Source: Methylomonas albis (lineage in GTDB: Bacteria > Pseudomonadota > Gammaproteobacteria > Methylococcales > Methylomonadaceae). Taken from it: 64,000 nucleotides of DNA. The position numbers and the translations under genes were made by a program. Shown here piece after piece: positions 27,752 through 36,005 of this stretch (position 1 is its first letter; each line of letters begins with the position of its first letter). The notes below the pieces were generated by a model. The model saw only the letters and a program-made list of their open reading frames with translations, was not told the DNA's origin and searched no databases. The DNA is taken from positions 1,426,001 through 1,490,000 of the forward strand of contig NZ_JACXSS010000001.1 of NCBI RefSeq assembly GCF_014850955.1, read 5' to 3'.

Positions 27752-29097
27752 TCCCTAGCGTCGATCGTTCTGATATATGGTTGGCGCGCTTGTTGCCTTA
27801 TCGGGAAAGACTGGTTGCCGATCCCCTGGAGTTGGTAGTCGAAGGTAAGTTATCGCGCATGGTGGGTTTGACCTTGGAGGCGGAAGGCTGCAGAGCCGCG
27901 ATTGGTTCGCTGTGCCAAGTGATTACCAAATCCGGCAAGATCATTACGGCTGAGGTCGTCGGTTTTGGCGGATCCCGTTTATTTTTGATGCCGACCGGCG
28001 ATACGCATGGTCTGGAACCCGGTTGCCGGGTGATTCCGATGGGTAAGAATAGCTTGGCCAACGTCGGTTTTGGTCTGTTGGGTAGGGTGCTCGACGGCGC
28101 GGGCAGACCCCTGGATAGCAAGGGTCCGCTGGATACCGATGCCAAGGTTTCCTTATCCGGCGCCACCATCAATCCGCTCAGCCGTAAACCGATCCGCGAG
28201 GCCTTGGATGTCGGGGTTCGGGCGATCAATTCCATTCTCAGCGTTGGTCGCGGTCAGCGTATGGGCTTGTTTGCCGGTACCGGCGTCGGCAAAAGCGTAT
28301 TGTTGGGGATGATGACTAAATTTACCAATGCCGATGTGGTGGTGGTGGGCCTGGTCGGCGAACGGGGCAGGGAGGTCAACGAATTTGTACTCAAGATCCT
28401 CGGTGAAGAAGGCTTGCGCAGAGCGGTAGTAATAGCCTCGCCGGCTGACGACTCGCCATTGATGCGGGTGCATGGTGCATTGCTGGCGACCAGTATCGCC
28501 GAGTATTTCCGCGATCAAGGCCTGGATGTGTTGCTGCTGATGGACTCCTTGACTCGTTACGCTCAGGCGTATCGAGAAATCGCCTTGGCGATAGACGAGC
28601 CGCCGGCCACCAAGGGTTATCCGCCGTCGGTATTTGCGAAATTGCCGCAACTGGTGGAGCGCGCCGGCAACGGCGATGAAGGTGGTGGTTCCATTACCGC
28701 GTTTTACACGGTTTTGACGGAAGGCGACGACACCAACGATCCGATTGCCGACGCCGCGCGAGGTGTTCTGGACGGCCATGTGGTGCTGTCGCGTTCCTTG
28801 GCCGAATCCGGTCATTATCCGGCCATCGATATTGAAGCGTCGATCAGCCGGGTGATGCCGGATATTATCGAGCCGGAACATCTGCAAATGGCCCGCGATT
28901 TACGGCGTTTGTATTCGATCTATCAACAGAATAAAGATTTGATCAGTGTCGGCGCTTATCGGCCGGGAGCCGATCCACGCATCGACAAGGCGATAGAAAA
29001 AAATCCGGCGATCATGGATTTTCTGCAACAAAGCATGGACGAGTCGGTGGATTTTAGCCGGAGTCTGAGCGAGTTAGCGCAATTATTGGCTAGTTGA
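27748..29097 (+). CDS. fliI: Flagellum-specific ATPase FliI
   Basis: A 449-residue F1-beta-like ATPase of the type III export apparatus. The Walker A motif [11 protein letters not shown] is at about 173-183, followed by [11 protein letters not shown] and the Walker B-like [18 protein letters not shown]. The N-terminal half matches the FliI barrel domain ([13 protein letters not shown]). It opens the substrate-chaperone complexes and feeds them to the gate. The stop and the fliJ start share a base (TGATG). Confidence 0.96.
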   Translation: MIPSVDRSDIWLARLLPYRERLVADPLELVVEGKLSRMVGLTLEAEGCRAAIGSLCQVITKSGKIITAEVVGFGGSRLFLMPTGDTHGLEPGCRVIPMGKNSLANVGFGLLGRVLDGAGRPLDSKGPLDTDAKVSLSGATINPLSRKPIREALDVGVRAINSILSVGRGQRMGLFAGTGVGKSVLLGMMTKFTNADVVVVGLVGERGREVNEFVLKILGEEGLRRAVVIASPADDSPLMRVHGALLATSIAEYFRDQGLDVLLLMDSLTRYAQAYREIALAIDEPPATKGYPPSVFAKLPQLVERAGNGDEGGGSITAFYTVLTEGDDTNDPIADAARGVLDGHVVLSRSLAESGHYPAIDIEASISRVMPDIIEPEHLQMARDLRRLYSIYQQNKDLISVGAYRPGADPRIDKAIEKNPAIMDFLQQSMDESVDFSRSLSELAQLLAS

Positions 29098-29549
29098 TGA
29101 AAAAGTCGCAGCGGCTAAAAGTCATTATCGATCTGCACGCGCGTCAGGAGCGTGACGCTTTGGAGGCGATGGGTGTCTGTCAGCAAAAGCTGCAAGAGCA
29201 GCAAGCTCAACTCGAAAGCTTACAAAGCTATCGCCTGGATTATTTAGCTAAATTTGCTGTCAGGCAGCAGGCTGGAATTAACATTGGCCAGTTGATGGAA
29301 TTCAGAGCCTTTGCCGATAAGCTCGATCAGGCTATCGAAAGTCAGCAGCAGACGGTAAACAACCATGAGCGTGAAGTGCAGCGGGCGCGTAAGCGCTGGG
29401 AAGATGCGCATCAGCGTACCAAAAGTCTGCAAAAAGTCAGCGATTTGGCGCTAGTCGAAGAAATGAAAGTTGAGCAAAAGCGTGAACAAGCCGAGCAAGA
29501 TGACCGGGCGGCACGATCAGGACGTAAGGATGGCACAGGAAGTGCTTGA
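29097..29549 (+). CDS. fliJ: Flagellar export protein FliJ
   Basis: A 150-residue, almost entirely helical coiled-coil protein rich in Gln, Glu, Lys and Arg, as expected for FliJ, the central stalk that fits into the FliI ring. The sequence similarity signal is weak, as usual for this family, so the call rests largely on position between fliI and fliK plus length and coiled-coil character. The ATG at 29097 overlaps the fliI stop. Confidence 0.85.
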   Translation: MKKSQRLKVIIDLHARQERDALEAMGVCQQKLQEQQAQLESLQSYRLDYLAKFAVRQQAGINIGQLMEFRAFADKLDQAIESQQQTVNNHEREVQRARKRWEDAHQRTKSLQKVSDLALVEEMKVEQKREQAEQDDRAARSGRKDGTGSA

Positions 29550-29576
29550 TCAAATATAAATGTCAGGAGAAATGCC

Positions 29577-30938
29577 ATGAATATCCAAGGTTTCAATCCG
29601 CTGTCTCTATTGTCTTCCGCCGATAGTGCCGGAGTGCCCTCCGCAGCTCTTTTGGGCGAAGGCGGCGGTGCAGGTATGTTTTCGGCGACCCTGCTTGAAC
29701 AACTGGCGCAATTGCAGAATAGTTTGTTGAGTAAAGGCGCGGCGAATAACGCCGGCTTAGCGAATTTGCAGCAGTTGGGCGGTTTGGGGGCGGACGCTTT
29801 GACTGGTCAAAGTATGCAGGACTTTACCGCATTGTTCGGCAAAAGTTTGCCGACGGCAACCAAGCTTGATCAGGATATTAATCTGGACGATACCCTACAA
29901 GCCTTGGCGGATGTTATGCAATATCTGCAAGGCTTGGAGTCTGCAGGTGTCGGACAACAAACTCCAGCGTTGCCGGCTGCGACCGCAAATCAAGATAATT
30001 CCGCCGATATAACGACGGAACATGCCGAGACGGCAAATGAGCAGGCAGCGAATGCAGCGGTAACGGCAGGGATGCAGACTCAGTCTTTGCCGATTGTGGA
30101 TAATAGCAATAGCGTCAACGAGGCGTTAAAGTCCGCGGTAGCAACCAGTGGGGCGATGGCAGCCATTAAAAACAGTCCGGAACTATTGGGTATGGATGCC
30201 AAAAAAGAGGCGCTGGCTGTATTGAATGGCGCGGATGACGGAAGGAATGGTTTGGCGGCAGAGGGTGGCTTTACCAAAGCTCTCGCCACCGAGAGCGGTG
30301 CGTCTCAGCAATTCGCGCAAGACAACGGTGCTAACGCTTTTCAAAATGAACCGGGCGATGTGGCGAAAAATCAAATTACCGGTAGCGACACTGACGCTGG
30401 TTTGTCGAGAATGACGGCTGACATCGCGCAGCTGAATAAATCGGTAGATAGTGCCGGGCAAACACCGGCGCCGGTGATCGAAAAACATTTAACGCATCCG
30501 GAATGGAACGCCGAGTTGGGTGAAAAGCTGCTGTGGATGCATAAGCAAGCGGTGCCTTCCGCCGAAATTCGGCTGAATCCGGAACATCTTGGCCCCATTT
30601 CGATCAAGATCGACGTCAGTCAGGATCAGGCCAGCGTGGTCTTTACCGCACAGCATGCGGCGGTCAGGGATGCAATAGAGGCGGCTATCCCCAAATTGCG
30701 GGAAATGTTGGGTGGGCAAAACTTGAATTTGGCGGATGTTAATGTTTCCCAGCAACAATCCGAACAAAGATCGGGGCGCGAGTCCTTCCAAATGGCGGGC
30801 GAGCAAAATCGCGGCGGCAATAGTCAAGGCCAAGGCCATGCCGATAGCGCGGCAACAGATACCTCCAACACTATTCTCGACGAAATTGAAGCAGGCCGTG
30901 CCATCGCCAGCAATGGTTTGTTGAGCCTGTTTGCCTAG
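29577..30938 (+). CDS. fliK: Flagellar hook-length control protein FliK
   Basis: A 453-residue protein with a long low-complexity N-terminal part rich in Ala, Asn, Gln and Ser, and a compact C-terminal Flg_hook domain starting near residue 305 (WNAELGEKLLWM, AEIRLNPEHLGPISIKIDV, AVRDAIEAAIPKLREML). The final 60 residues are again Gln/Ser/Gly-rich. FliK measures hook length and switches export specificity. It has a good CAGGAG ribosome binding site. It closes the fli run; fliLMNOPQR are not next to it, which is unusual compared with many gammaproteobacteria. Confidence 0.9.
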   Translation: MNIQGFNPLSLLSSADSAGVPSAALLGEGGGAGMFSATLLEQLAQLQNSLLSKGAANNAGLANLQQLGGLGADALTGQSMQDFTALFGKSLPTATKLDQDINLDDTLQALADVMQYLQGLESAGVGQQTPALPAATANQDNSADITTEHAETANEQAANAAVTAGMQTQSLPIVDNSNSVNEALKSAVATSGAMAAIKNSPELLGMDAKKEALAVLNGADDGRNGLAAEGGFTKALATESGASQQFAQDNGANAFQNEPGDVAKNQITGSDTDAGLSRMTADIAQLNKSVDSAGQTPAPVIEKHLTHPEWNAELGEKLLWMHKQAVPSAEIRLNPEHLGPISIKIDVSQDQASVVFTAQHAAVRDAIEAAIPKLREMLGGQNLNLADVNVSQQQSEQRSGRESFQMAGEQNRGGNSQGQGHADSAATDTSNTILDEIEAGRAIASNGLLSLFA

Positions 30939-30964
30939 CTTCCTCAGGTGCGTTGAAAAATTGC

Positions 30965-30993
30965 TTTGCAAAAACAGCGCCTGTTTCTATAAT
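30965..30993 (+). promoter_or_regulatory. Sigma-70 promoter of the rpsF operon
   Basis: A perfect TATAAT at 30988-30993 is 17 bases from TTTGCA (30965-30970, four of six). The predicted transcript has a leader of about 78 bases before rpsF. This restarts transcription after the flagellar operon. Confidence 0.6.
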
Positions 30994-30999
30994 GCCCAG

Positions 31000-31077
31000 C
31001 TTTTTGGGGAATTTATCCCCACCCCTTGCTTCACCGTCCAAGCGGATGGGAGGCTTTTAAACCCGTAAGGAGAAATC
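31000..31077 (+). promoter_or_regulatory. rpsF leader, possible S6:S18 autoregulatory RNA
   Basis: The leader is C-rich then G-rich (CCCCACCCC ... CACCGTCCAAGCGGATGGGAGG) and can fold into an imperfect hairpin that leaves a CCG segment facing purines. In many bacteria the S6:S18 complex binds a CCG-bulge hairpin in this position. The pairing was judged by eye only, so the assignment is weak. AAGGAG precedes the ATG. Confidence 0.3.
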
Positions 31078-31509
31078 ATGCGACATTATGAAATTGTCTT
31101 CTTAGTCCACCCTGACCAAAGTGCTCAGGTGCCGGCTATGATAGAACGTTATAAATCCACTGTTGAAGAAGCCGCTGGCAAAATTCATCGATTGGAAGAT
31201 TGGGGCCGTAGACATTTGGCCTACCCTATCAAAAAAATTCATAAAGCACATTACGTGTTGATGAACATTGAATGCGACCAAGCCACTCTTGAAGAACTGG
31301 AAAGCGGTTTTCGATTCAATGACGCTATCTTGCGCAGCCAGACCTTGGCGCAAAAAGCGGCCGTAACCGAGCCTTCCGCGATTGCTGTCAGCGGTAACGA
31401 CGGCCAAAAAGCCGGTAACCGCGTTAAGGAAGAAGTCGAAGAAGAAGTCGAAGAAGCTGAAGTAGAAGTCGTCGAAGAGGCTGCAGTAGTCGTAGCGGAT
31501 TCCGAATAA
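31078..31509 (+). CDS. rpsF: 30S ribosomal protein bS6
   Basis: A 143-residue bS6. The fold is clear from [40 protein letters not shown] and the RFNDAILR end. From about residue 115 there is a tail dominated by Glu and Val ([18 protein letters not shown]). E. coli S6 has a shorter acidic end that RimK lengthens with glutamates; here the acidic tail is longer in the gene itself. It pairs with bS18 on the 30S platform. Confidence 0.97.
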   Translation: MRHYEIVFLVHPDQSAQVPAMIERYKSTVEEAAGKIHRLEDWGRRHLAYPIKKIHKAHYVLMNIECDQATLEELESGFRFNDAILRSQTLAQKAAVTEPSAIAVSGNDGQKAGNRVKEEVEEEVEEAEVEVVEEAAVVVADSE

Positions 31510-31534
31510 TCAACATTGAACCAAGAGAATTGTG

Positions 31535-31765
31535 ATGGCACGTAATAACATTAGACGCAAAAAGGGTTGCCGTTTTAGCGGTGACGACGCAATCGTAATC
31601 GATTATAAAGATCTGGATTTATTGGGCGAGTACGTCTCCGAAACCGGCAAAATCATTCCTAGCCGTATTACCGGTACCAGTGCGAAATATCAAAGACAGT
31701 TGACGTCAGCGATTAAACAAGCGCGGTTCCTGGCTTTGTTGCCGTTCTGCGACGCACACAAGTGA
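31535..31765 (+). CDS. rpsR: 30S ribosomal protein bS18
   Basis: A 76-residue bS18 with the conserved basic core [10 protein letters not shown] and [17 protein letters not shown], then [19 protein letters not shown] lies one codon upstream, but the ATG at 31535 gives the canonical [10 protein letters not shown] start. It follows rpsF by 25 bases; priB, which lies between these genes in enterics, is absent. Confidence 0.97.
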   Translation: MARNNIRRKKGCRFSGDDAIVIDYKDLDLLGEYVSETGKIIPSRITGTSAKYQRQLTSAIKQARFLALLPFCDAHK

Positions 31766-31786
31766 TTTAGCGGGAGGGCGTAGCGC

Positions 31787-32695
31787 GTGCAATTTTTGGC
31801 CACTTTCATTATGAAAGGACGGATGCAGGCCATGACGGTCGCATCCACTTTGGCCTTGCTGTCGCTGCTTTTTCCTCCTGTCAGTATTGTAAGTTCAGCT
31901 GCGGTCTCGTTGGTAACATTGAGGCGAGGGGCTGGTGAAGGCTTGTATGTGCTGATTTGCTCATGCCTGGCGGCTGCCGCGTTAAGTACCTTATTGATAG
32001 GTAATTACCAGTACGCATTGCTTTATGGTCTGGCTTTTTGGCTGCCGGTTTGGCTGATTTCGATAGTGCTGCGCGAGGGGCGTTATCTGACGCTGGCAAT
32101 TGAAATTGCCGTGTTGTTGGGCGTCGCGGTTGTGCTAGGTATTTATATGATTCAAGATCAGCCGGTTCAGCTTTGGCGCGAAGTGTTGAGCTTCATGCTA
32201 CAGCCTATGCTTGAAGGCAAAACCGACGTGCCATTGGATCAAATCAAGCAGTCCGCAGAACTCTTGGCGCATTTTATGACCGGAGTTGCCGCAGCCGGCA
32301 GTGTTTACGGCCTGTTGTTCGGTTTGTTTTTGGCCAGATGGTGGCAAGCGGCGTTATACAACCCAGGTGGCTTCAGAGCTGAGTTTTTGGGATTGAAAGG
32401 GCATGTGCATCTGACATTAATTACCTTGCTTGTGGCCGGGGTGGCGATGCTGACTTCCGGCAAGACTGCAGAGCTGAGCTGGAACGTATTGTTGGTGCTG
32501 TTGGTGACCTATACGATGATAGGCACCGCAGTATTGCACTCCGCGTTCTCGGTCATGAAGGGTAGCCGTTTCATGGTGCCTTTTTTATACGTCACATTGA
32601 TGTTGATCCCGCATGTGATGGTGGTGATTGTGTTATGCGGACTGACTGATACCTGGCTGGACTTACGAAATAAACTAAAACCAAAGGGAGCGTAA
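31787..32695 (+). CDS. DUF2232 integral membrane protein (YybS-like)
   Basis: A 302-residue protein with about eight hydrophobic membrane segments and short loops. The family (DUF2232, related to Bacillus YybS) has unknown function, but it often sits between rpsR and rplI in gammaproteobacteria, exactly as here, which supports the call. The GTG at 31787 follows GGGAGGG. A later ATG (31811) is also possible. Confidence 0.8.
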   Translation: MQFLATFIMKGRMQAMTVASTLALLSLLFPPVSIVSSAAVSLVTLRRGAGEGLYVLICSCLAAAALSTLLIGNYQYALLYGLAFWLPVWLISIVLREGRYLTLAIEIAVLLGVAVVLGIYMIQDQPVQLWREVLSFMLQPMLEGKTDVPLDQIKQSAELLAHFMTGVAAAGSVYGLLFGLFLARWWQAALYNPGGFRAEFLGLKGHVHLTLITLLVAGVAMLTSGKTAELSWNVLLVLLVTYTMIGTAVLHSAFSVMKGSRFMVPFLYVTLMLIPHVMVVIVLCGLTDTWLDLRNKLKPKGA

Positions 32696-32741
32696 GCCCC
32701 CGATTTTTCGACAATCAAGTCGATTTAAGAGGTAGAAAACG

Positions 32742-33188
32742 ATGGAAGTCATTCTTCTGGAAAAAACGGCGAACCTGGGTAACCTGGGCGACAAAGTAAC
32801 CATCAAAGCAGGTTACGGCAGAAACTATCTGATCCCGCAAGGCAAAGCAGTTCCTGCTACGCCCAAGAAAATCAGAGAGTTTGAAGAGCGTCGCGCCGAG
32901 CTGGAAAAACAAGCGGCTGAAAAACTGGCTGCCGCAACGGCTCGTGGCGAAGCGATCAGTAAATTGAACGTGTCGATTGCTCACAAAACCGGCGACGAAG
33001 GTCGTTTGTTTGGCTCGGTCGGTACACAAAACATTGCGGATGCAATTAGCGCTGCCGGCATTAAAGTCGAGAAACACGAAGTGCGTTTGCCAAATGGCGT
33101 AATCCGTAACATTGGCTCGTACGACATTGCTATCAATCTGCATACCGATATTGTTATCTCGCTGCCGGTTAAAGTAGTAGCCGAGTAA
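32742..33188 (+). CDS. rplI: 50S ribosomal protein bL9
   Basis: A 148-residue bL9. The N-terminal domain has [19 protein letters not shown] and [13 protein letters not shown], then the long connecting helix ([19 protein letters not shown]), then the C-terminal rRNA-binding domain ([27 protein letters not shown]). It stretches out from the L1 stalk base. hldD starts 4 bases after its stop, so the two are probably co-transcribed. Confidence 0.97.
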   Translation: MEVILLEKTANLGNLGDKVTIKAGYGRNYLIPQGKAVPATPKKIREFEERRAELEKQAAEKLAAATARGEAISKLNVSIAHKTGDEGRLFGSVGTQNIADAISAAGIKVEKHEVRLPNGVIRNIGSYDIAINLHTDIVISLPVKVVAE

Positions 33189-33192
33189 GTCC

Positions 33193-34134
33193 GTGATCAT
33201 CGTAACCGGTGGCGCCGGCTTCATCGGCAGCAATCTGGTTTTGGGCCTGAATGCGCGCGGTTATGATGATATTTTAGTCGTCGATCATTTAAGCAACGGT
33301 ATCAAATACCGCAACTTGGTCGACTGCAAGATAGCGGATTATCTGGATAGAAGCACCTTTTTGGAACGACTGCAACAAGGTGCTTTCCAAGCAGAAACGA
33401 TAGAAGCCATATTTCATCAGGGCGCCTGCTCCAGCACTACCGAGTGGGACGGCCGCTATATGATGGACAACAATTATGAATACAGCAAAACCCTGTTTCA
33501 TTATTGCCAAAGCCATAAAATCCCGTTTATTTACGCCTCCAGCGCCGCGACCTACGGTGCCGATTTAAGCTTTAAGGAAGAATTGGCTTATGAAGGCCCG
33601 CTGAATGTCTACGGTTATTCCAAGTTTCAGTTCGACCAATATTTGCGCAGGCACAGCAAACTGACCGCGCAAGTAGTGGGTCTGCGCTATTTCAATGTCT
33701 ACGGTCCGCGTGAAGCGCACAAAGGCAGTATGGCCAGCGTTGCGTTTCATCTCAACAACCAGATCAAGCAAGGCGACGAGTTAAAATTGTTCGAAGGTTG
33801 TGATGGCTATGGCAACGGTGAGCAACGCCGCGATTTCGTATATGTCGGCGATGTGGTCGATATTAATCTCTGGTTTCTGGATAACCCGCAAGTGTCCGGC
33901 ATCTACAACTGCGGCACGGGTCGCAGCCAAACCTTTAACGACGTAGCCAATGCGGTGATCAAGTTCCATCAGCGTGGCGAGATCAAGTACATCCCTTTCC
34001 CCGAGCAGCTTAAAGGTTGCTACCAAAGCTTCACCGAAGCCAATCTGGACAAATTACGCGCCACCGGCTGCAGCCATCACTTCAAAACAGTCGAGCAGGG
34101 CGTGCAACTTTATATGGAATGGCTTAACCGCTAA
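33193..34134 (+). CDS. hldD: ADP-glyceromanno-heptose 6-epimerase HldD
   Basis: A 313-residue short-chain dehydrogenase/reductase epimerase that makes ADP-L-glycero-D-manno-heptose for the lipopolysaccharide inner core. The nucleotide-binding GGAGFIGSN is at residues 6-14. [13 protein letters not shown] and the active-site [11 protein letters not shown] (Tyr, Lys) are diagnostic of HldD rather than of Gal[11 protein letters not shown] and EQRRDFVYV also fit. The start is a GTG at 33193. waaA, a further lipopolysaccharide core gene, is 12.6 kb away in the window. Confidence 0.95.
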   Translation: MIIVTGGAGFIGSNLVLGLNARGYDDILVVDHLSNGIKYRNLVDCKIADYLDRSTFLERLQQGAFQAETIEAIFHQGACSSTTEWDGRYMMDNNYEYSKTLFHYCQSHKIPFIYASSAATYGADLSFKEELAYEGPLNVYGYSKFQFDQYLRRHSKLTAQVVGLRYFNVYGPREAHKGSMASVAFHLNNQIKQGDELKLFEGCDGYGNGEQRRDFVYVGDVVDINLWFLDNPQVSGIYNCGTGRSQTFNDVANAVIKFHQRGEIKYIPFPEQLKGCYQSFTEANLDKLRATGCSHHFKTVEQGVQLYMEWLNR

Positions 34135-34147
34135 ACTGCCAATCAGG

Positions 34148-34186
34148 GATATGCCGCAAAGCGCTGCGGCATATCACGTATTTTTT
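34148..34186 (+). terminator. Rho-independent terminator after hldD
   Basis: An 11-base perfect stem GATATGCCGCA / TGCGGCATATC (34148-34158, 34165-34175) with a 6-base loop, followed shortly by TTTTTT at 34181. It lies 14 bases after the hldD stop. Confidence 0.8.
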
Positions 34187-34304
34187 CCACCCGCCATTCC
34201 CGGTATGCGCCGGCGAAAAAGCTTAATCGCCTGATTTCTATTTGCTTGTGCGCTTGGGCGCGTATCGTGCTGGTAACATCCGGACAATAACGCAGCGATG
34301 GCAC

Positions 34305-34859
34305 ATGTCCGACCAAGTATTTTCCGCAAAATCTTCCGACAGCGGCGCGCAAGCCGAACCAAGCGCAGAACAAATTGCGGCATTCATCGATAAACATCGT
34401 GATGAACTTAGTCGTTTTATCGTGCGTAAACTGGGTTCGGAGGATATGTCCGCGGACATACTACAGGATGCTTATTTGCGACTGAGCCGCCAGCAAACCC
34501 AGGAAACCATCGATAATCCGCGGGCTTTCGTGTTTCGGGTTGTCGGCAATCTGGTGATCGACTACCAACGCCTTAGTGCCAATCGGCTCAAGCAGGATGT
34601 CGACGACGACACCTTCAACGCCGTTCCCGAACAGTCGCCCGGTCCCGAGCAGCGTTATCAGCAGAACCAGCGCTTGCAAGCCATTCATCAGGCCTTGGCG
34701 GAATTGCCCGAAGACTGCCGTCTGGCTTTTTATTGGAACCGGGTCGAAGGTCTTAGCCATACCGAAGTTGCGGCCCGCCTGCGCATTTCGGACAGCATGG
34801 TCGCCAAGCATTTGGCGCGGGCCATGCGGCATTGCCGGGACCGGCTCAAGCAACATTAA
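34305..34859 (+). CDS. ECF RNA polymerase sigma factor, FecI type
   Basis: A 184-residue group 4 sigma factor. Sigma region 2 covers IVRKLGSEDMSADILQDAYLRL and DNPRAFVFRVVGNLVIDYQR; region 4 covers LAELPEDCRLAFYWNRVEGLSHTEVAARLRISDSMVAKHL. The linear arrangement sigma factor - FecR - TonB receptor marks an iron-responsive cell-surface signalling system, so its target promoter is probably upstream of the receptor gene. The ATG at 34305 is the best start; the frame is open 21 codons upstream. Confidence 0.92.
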   Translation: MSDQVFSAKSSDSGAQAEPSAEQIAAFIDKHRDELSRFIVRKLGSEDMSADILQDAYLRLSRQQTQETIDNPRAFVFRVVGNLVIDYQRLSANRLKQDVDDDTFNAVPEQSPGPEQRYQQNQRLQAIHQALAELPEDCRLAFYWNRVEGLSHTEVAARLRISDSMVAKHLARAMRHCRDRLKQH

Positions 34860-34938
34860 GGCACATGCCGGCCGCCCGGAAAATATCAGCAAGAACCGCC
34901 GCGTCATCCGTCATAATAGTTTCAACCGTCCACACCTT

Positions 34939-35910
34939 ATGCCGATGAGTAACGCACCCGTTTCCGAAATCACCACCTTGTCCGATCAGGCCATTGATTG
35001 GGTGATACGGCTGCGCGCCGGAAACGCCGGCGCGCAGGAGCGGCGCGCGGCCGCCGAATGGCAAAATCGCAGCCCCTCGCACCGTCGCGCCTTTGCCGAG
35101 GCCGAACAACTATGGCTGGACATGGGCGAGGTCTGGTCGGTAACGGAGCTGCCGAGACCGACGCAAGCCATGGGCCGCCGATTTAGCCGGCCGGTCTGGC
35201 GCGGCTTGGCAGCGGCCGCTCTGGCTTTGGCTCTGGTTTTGCCGTTTTCCGGCCTTGGCGACCGCTGGTTCAGCGACTATTACACCGCTGTCGGCGAACA
35301 AAAAACCGTGACTTTGGCCGACGGCAGCCAAGTGCTGTTGAATACCGATACCGCATTGACGGTTGCCTATTCGGATACCGGCCGCAAACTGACATTGAAA
35401 CACGGCCAGGCCTTATTCAAGGTCGCCGCCGACCGCAACCGGCCGTTTGAGGTAGCCACCGATACCGCAGTGGTCAAAGCGTTGGGGACGGTCTTTGAAG
35501 TGCTGCAGCAAGACCACGCCGCCCGCATCACGGTGCAGGAACACGCGGTTGGCGTAAAAGGTCTGCACGCTCCGGATTACCCGCCCGACGCCCGCATTCA
35601 AGAAGGCCAACAAGCGGTTTACAGTGCCGCCAACGGCTTGCAAGCCGCAGTGGCCGCCGATCCGCAGCAAAGCGCCGCCTGGCAGCGCGGTAAACTGGTC
35701 TTTAAAAATCAAGCCCTGGCCGACGTGGTTGCGGAACTGGACCGCTATTTCCCCGGAAAGATCGTTATCAGCGACGCCAAGCTGGCGGCGCTAAGGGTCA
35801 GCGGCGTCTTCCCCCTGGCGGACCGCGCTGCCACACTGGCGATGCTGCAACAAATCCTCGCGGTAAAAATCAGTCAAATCACGCCGTGGTTGACCGTGTT
35901 GCACGGTTAG
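34939..35910 (+). CDS. FecR-type anti-sigma regulator
   Basis: A 323-residue membrane-anchored regulator. The N-terminal cytosolic domain carries the DUF4880 pattern (AIDWVIRLRAG ... FAEAEQLWLDMG); a membrane segment follows at about residues 85-105 (GLAAAALALALVLPFSGL). The periplasmic FecR domain has TVTLADGSQVLLNTDTALTV and ADRNRPFEVATDTAVVKALGTVFEV, and a secretin-like end contains FPLADRAATLAMLQQIL. It passes the receptor signal to the sigma factor. I start at the ATG at 34939; the open frame before it overlaps the sigma gene in another frame and is not coding. Confidence 0.9.
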   Translation: MPMSNAPVSEITTLSDQAIDWVIRLRAGNAGAQERRAAAEWQNRSPSHRRAFAEAEQLWLDMGEVWSVTELPRPTQAMGRRFSRPVWRGLAAAALALALVLPFSGLGDRWFSDYYTAVGEQKTVTLADGSQVLLNTDTALTVAYSDTGRKLTLKHGQALFKVAADRNRPFEVATDTAVVKALGTVFEVLQQDHAARITVQEHAVGVKGLHAPDYPPDARIQEGQQAVYSAANGLQAAVAADPQQSAAWQRGKLVFKNQALADVVAELDRYFPGKIVISDAKLAALRVSGVFPLADRAATLAMLQQILAVKISQITPWLTVLHG

Positions 35911-36005
35911 CGCAAAAAAAAGTCCACCGCCATTACAAGATTTTTCCAGCCGTCCGTCTTAACCGGTACGCGGCAATGGTGCCGCCGCCACGTTAAGGAC
36001 TACAG

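Noticed and set aside
28153-28887. 244-codon open frame opposite fliI
   Set aside because: Antisense to a clearly conserved ATPase gene and without recognisable motifs.
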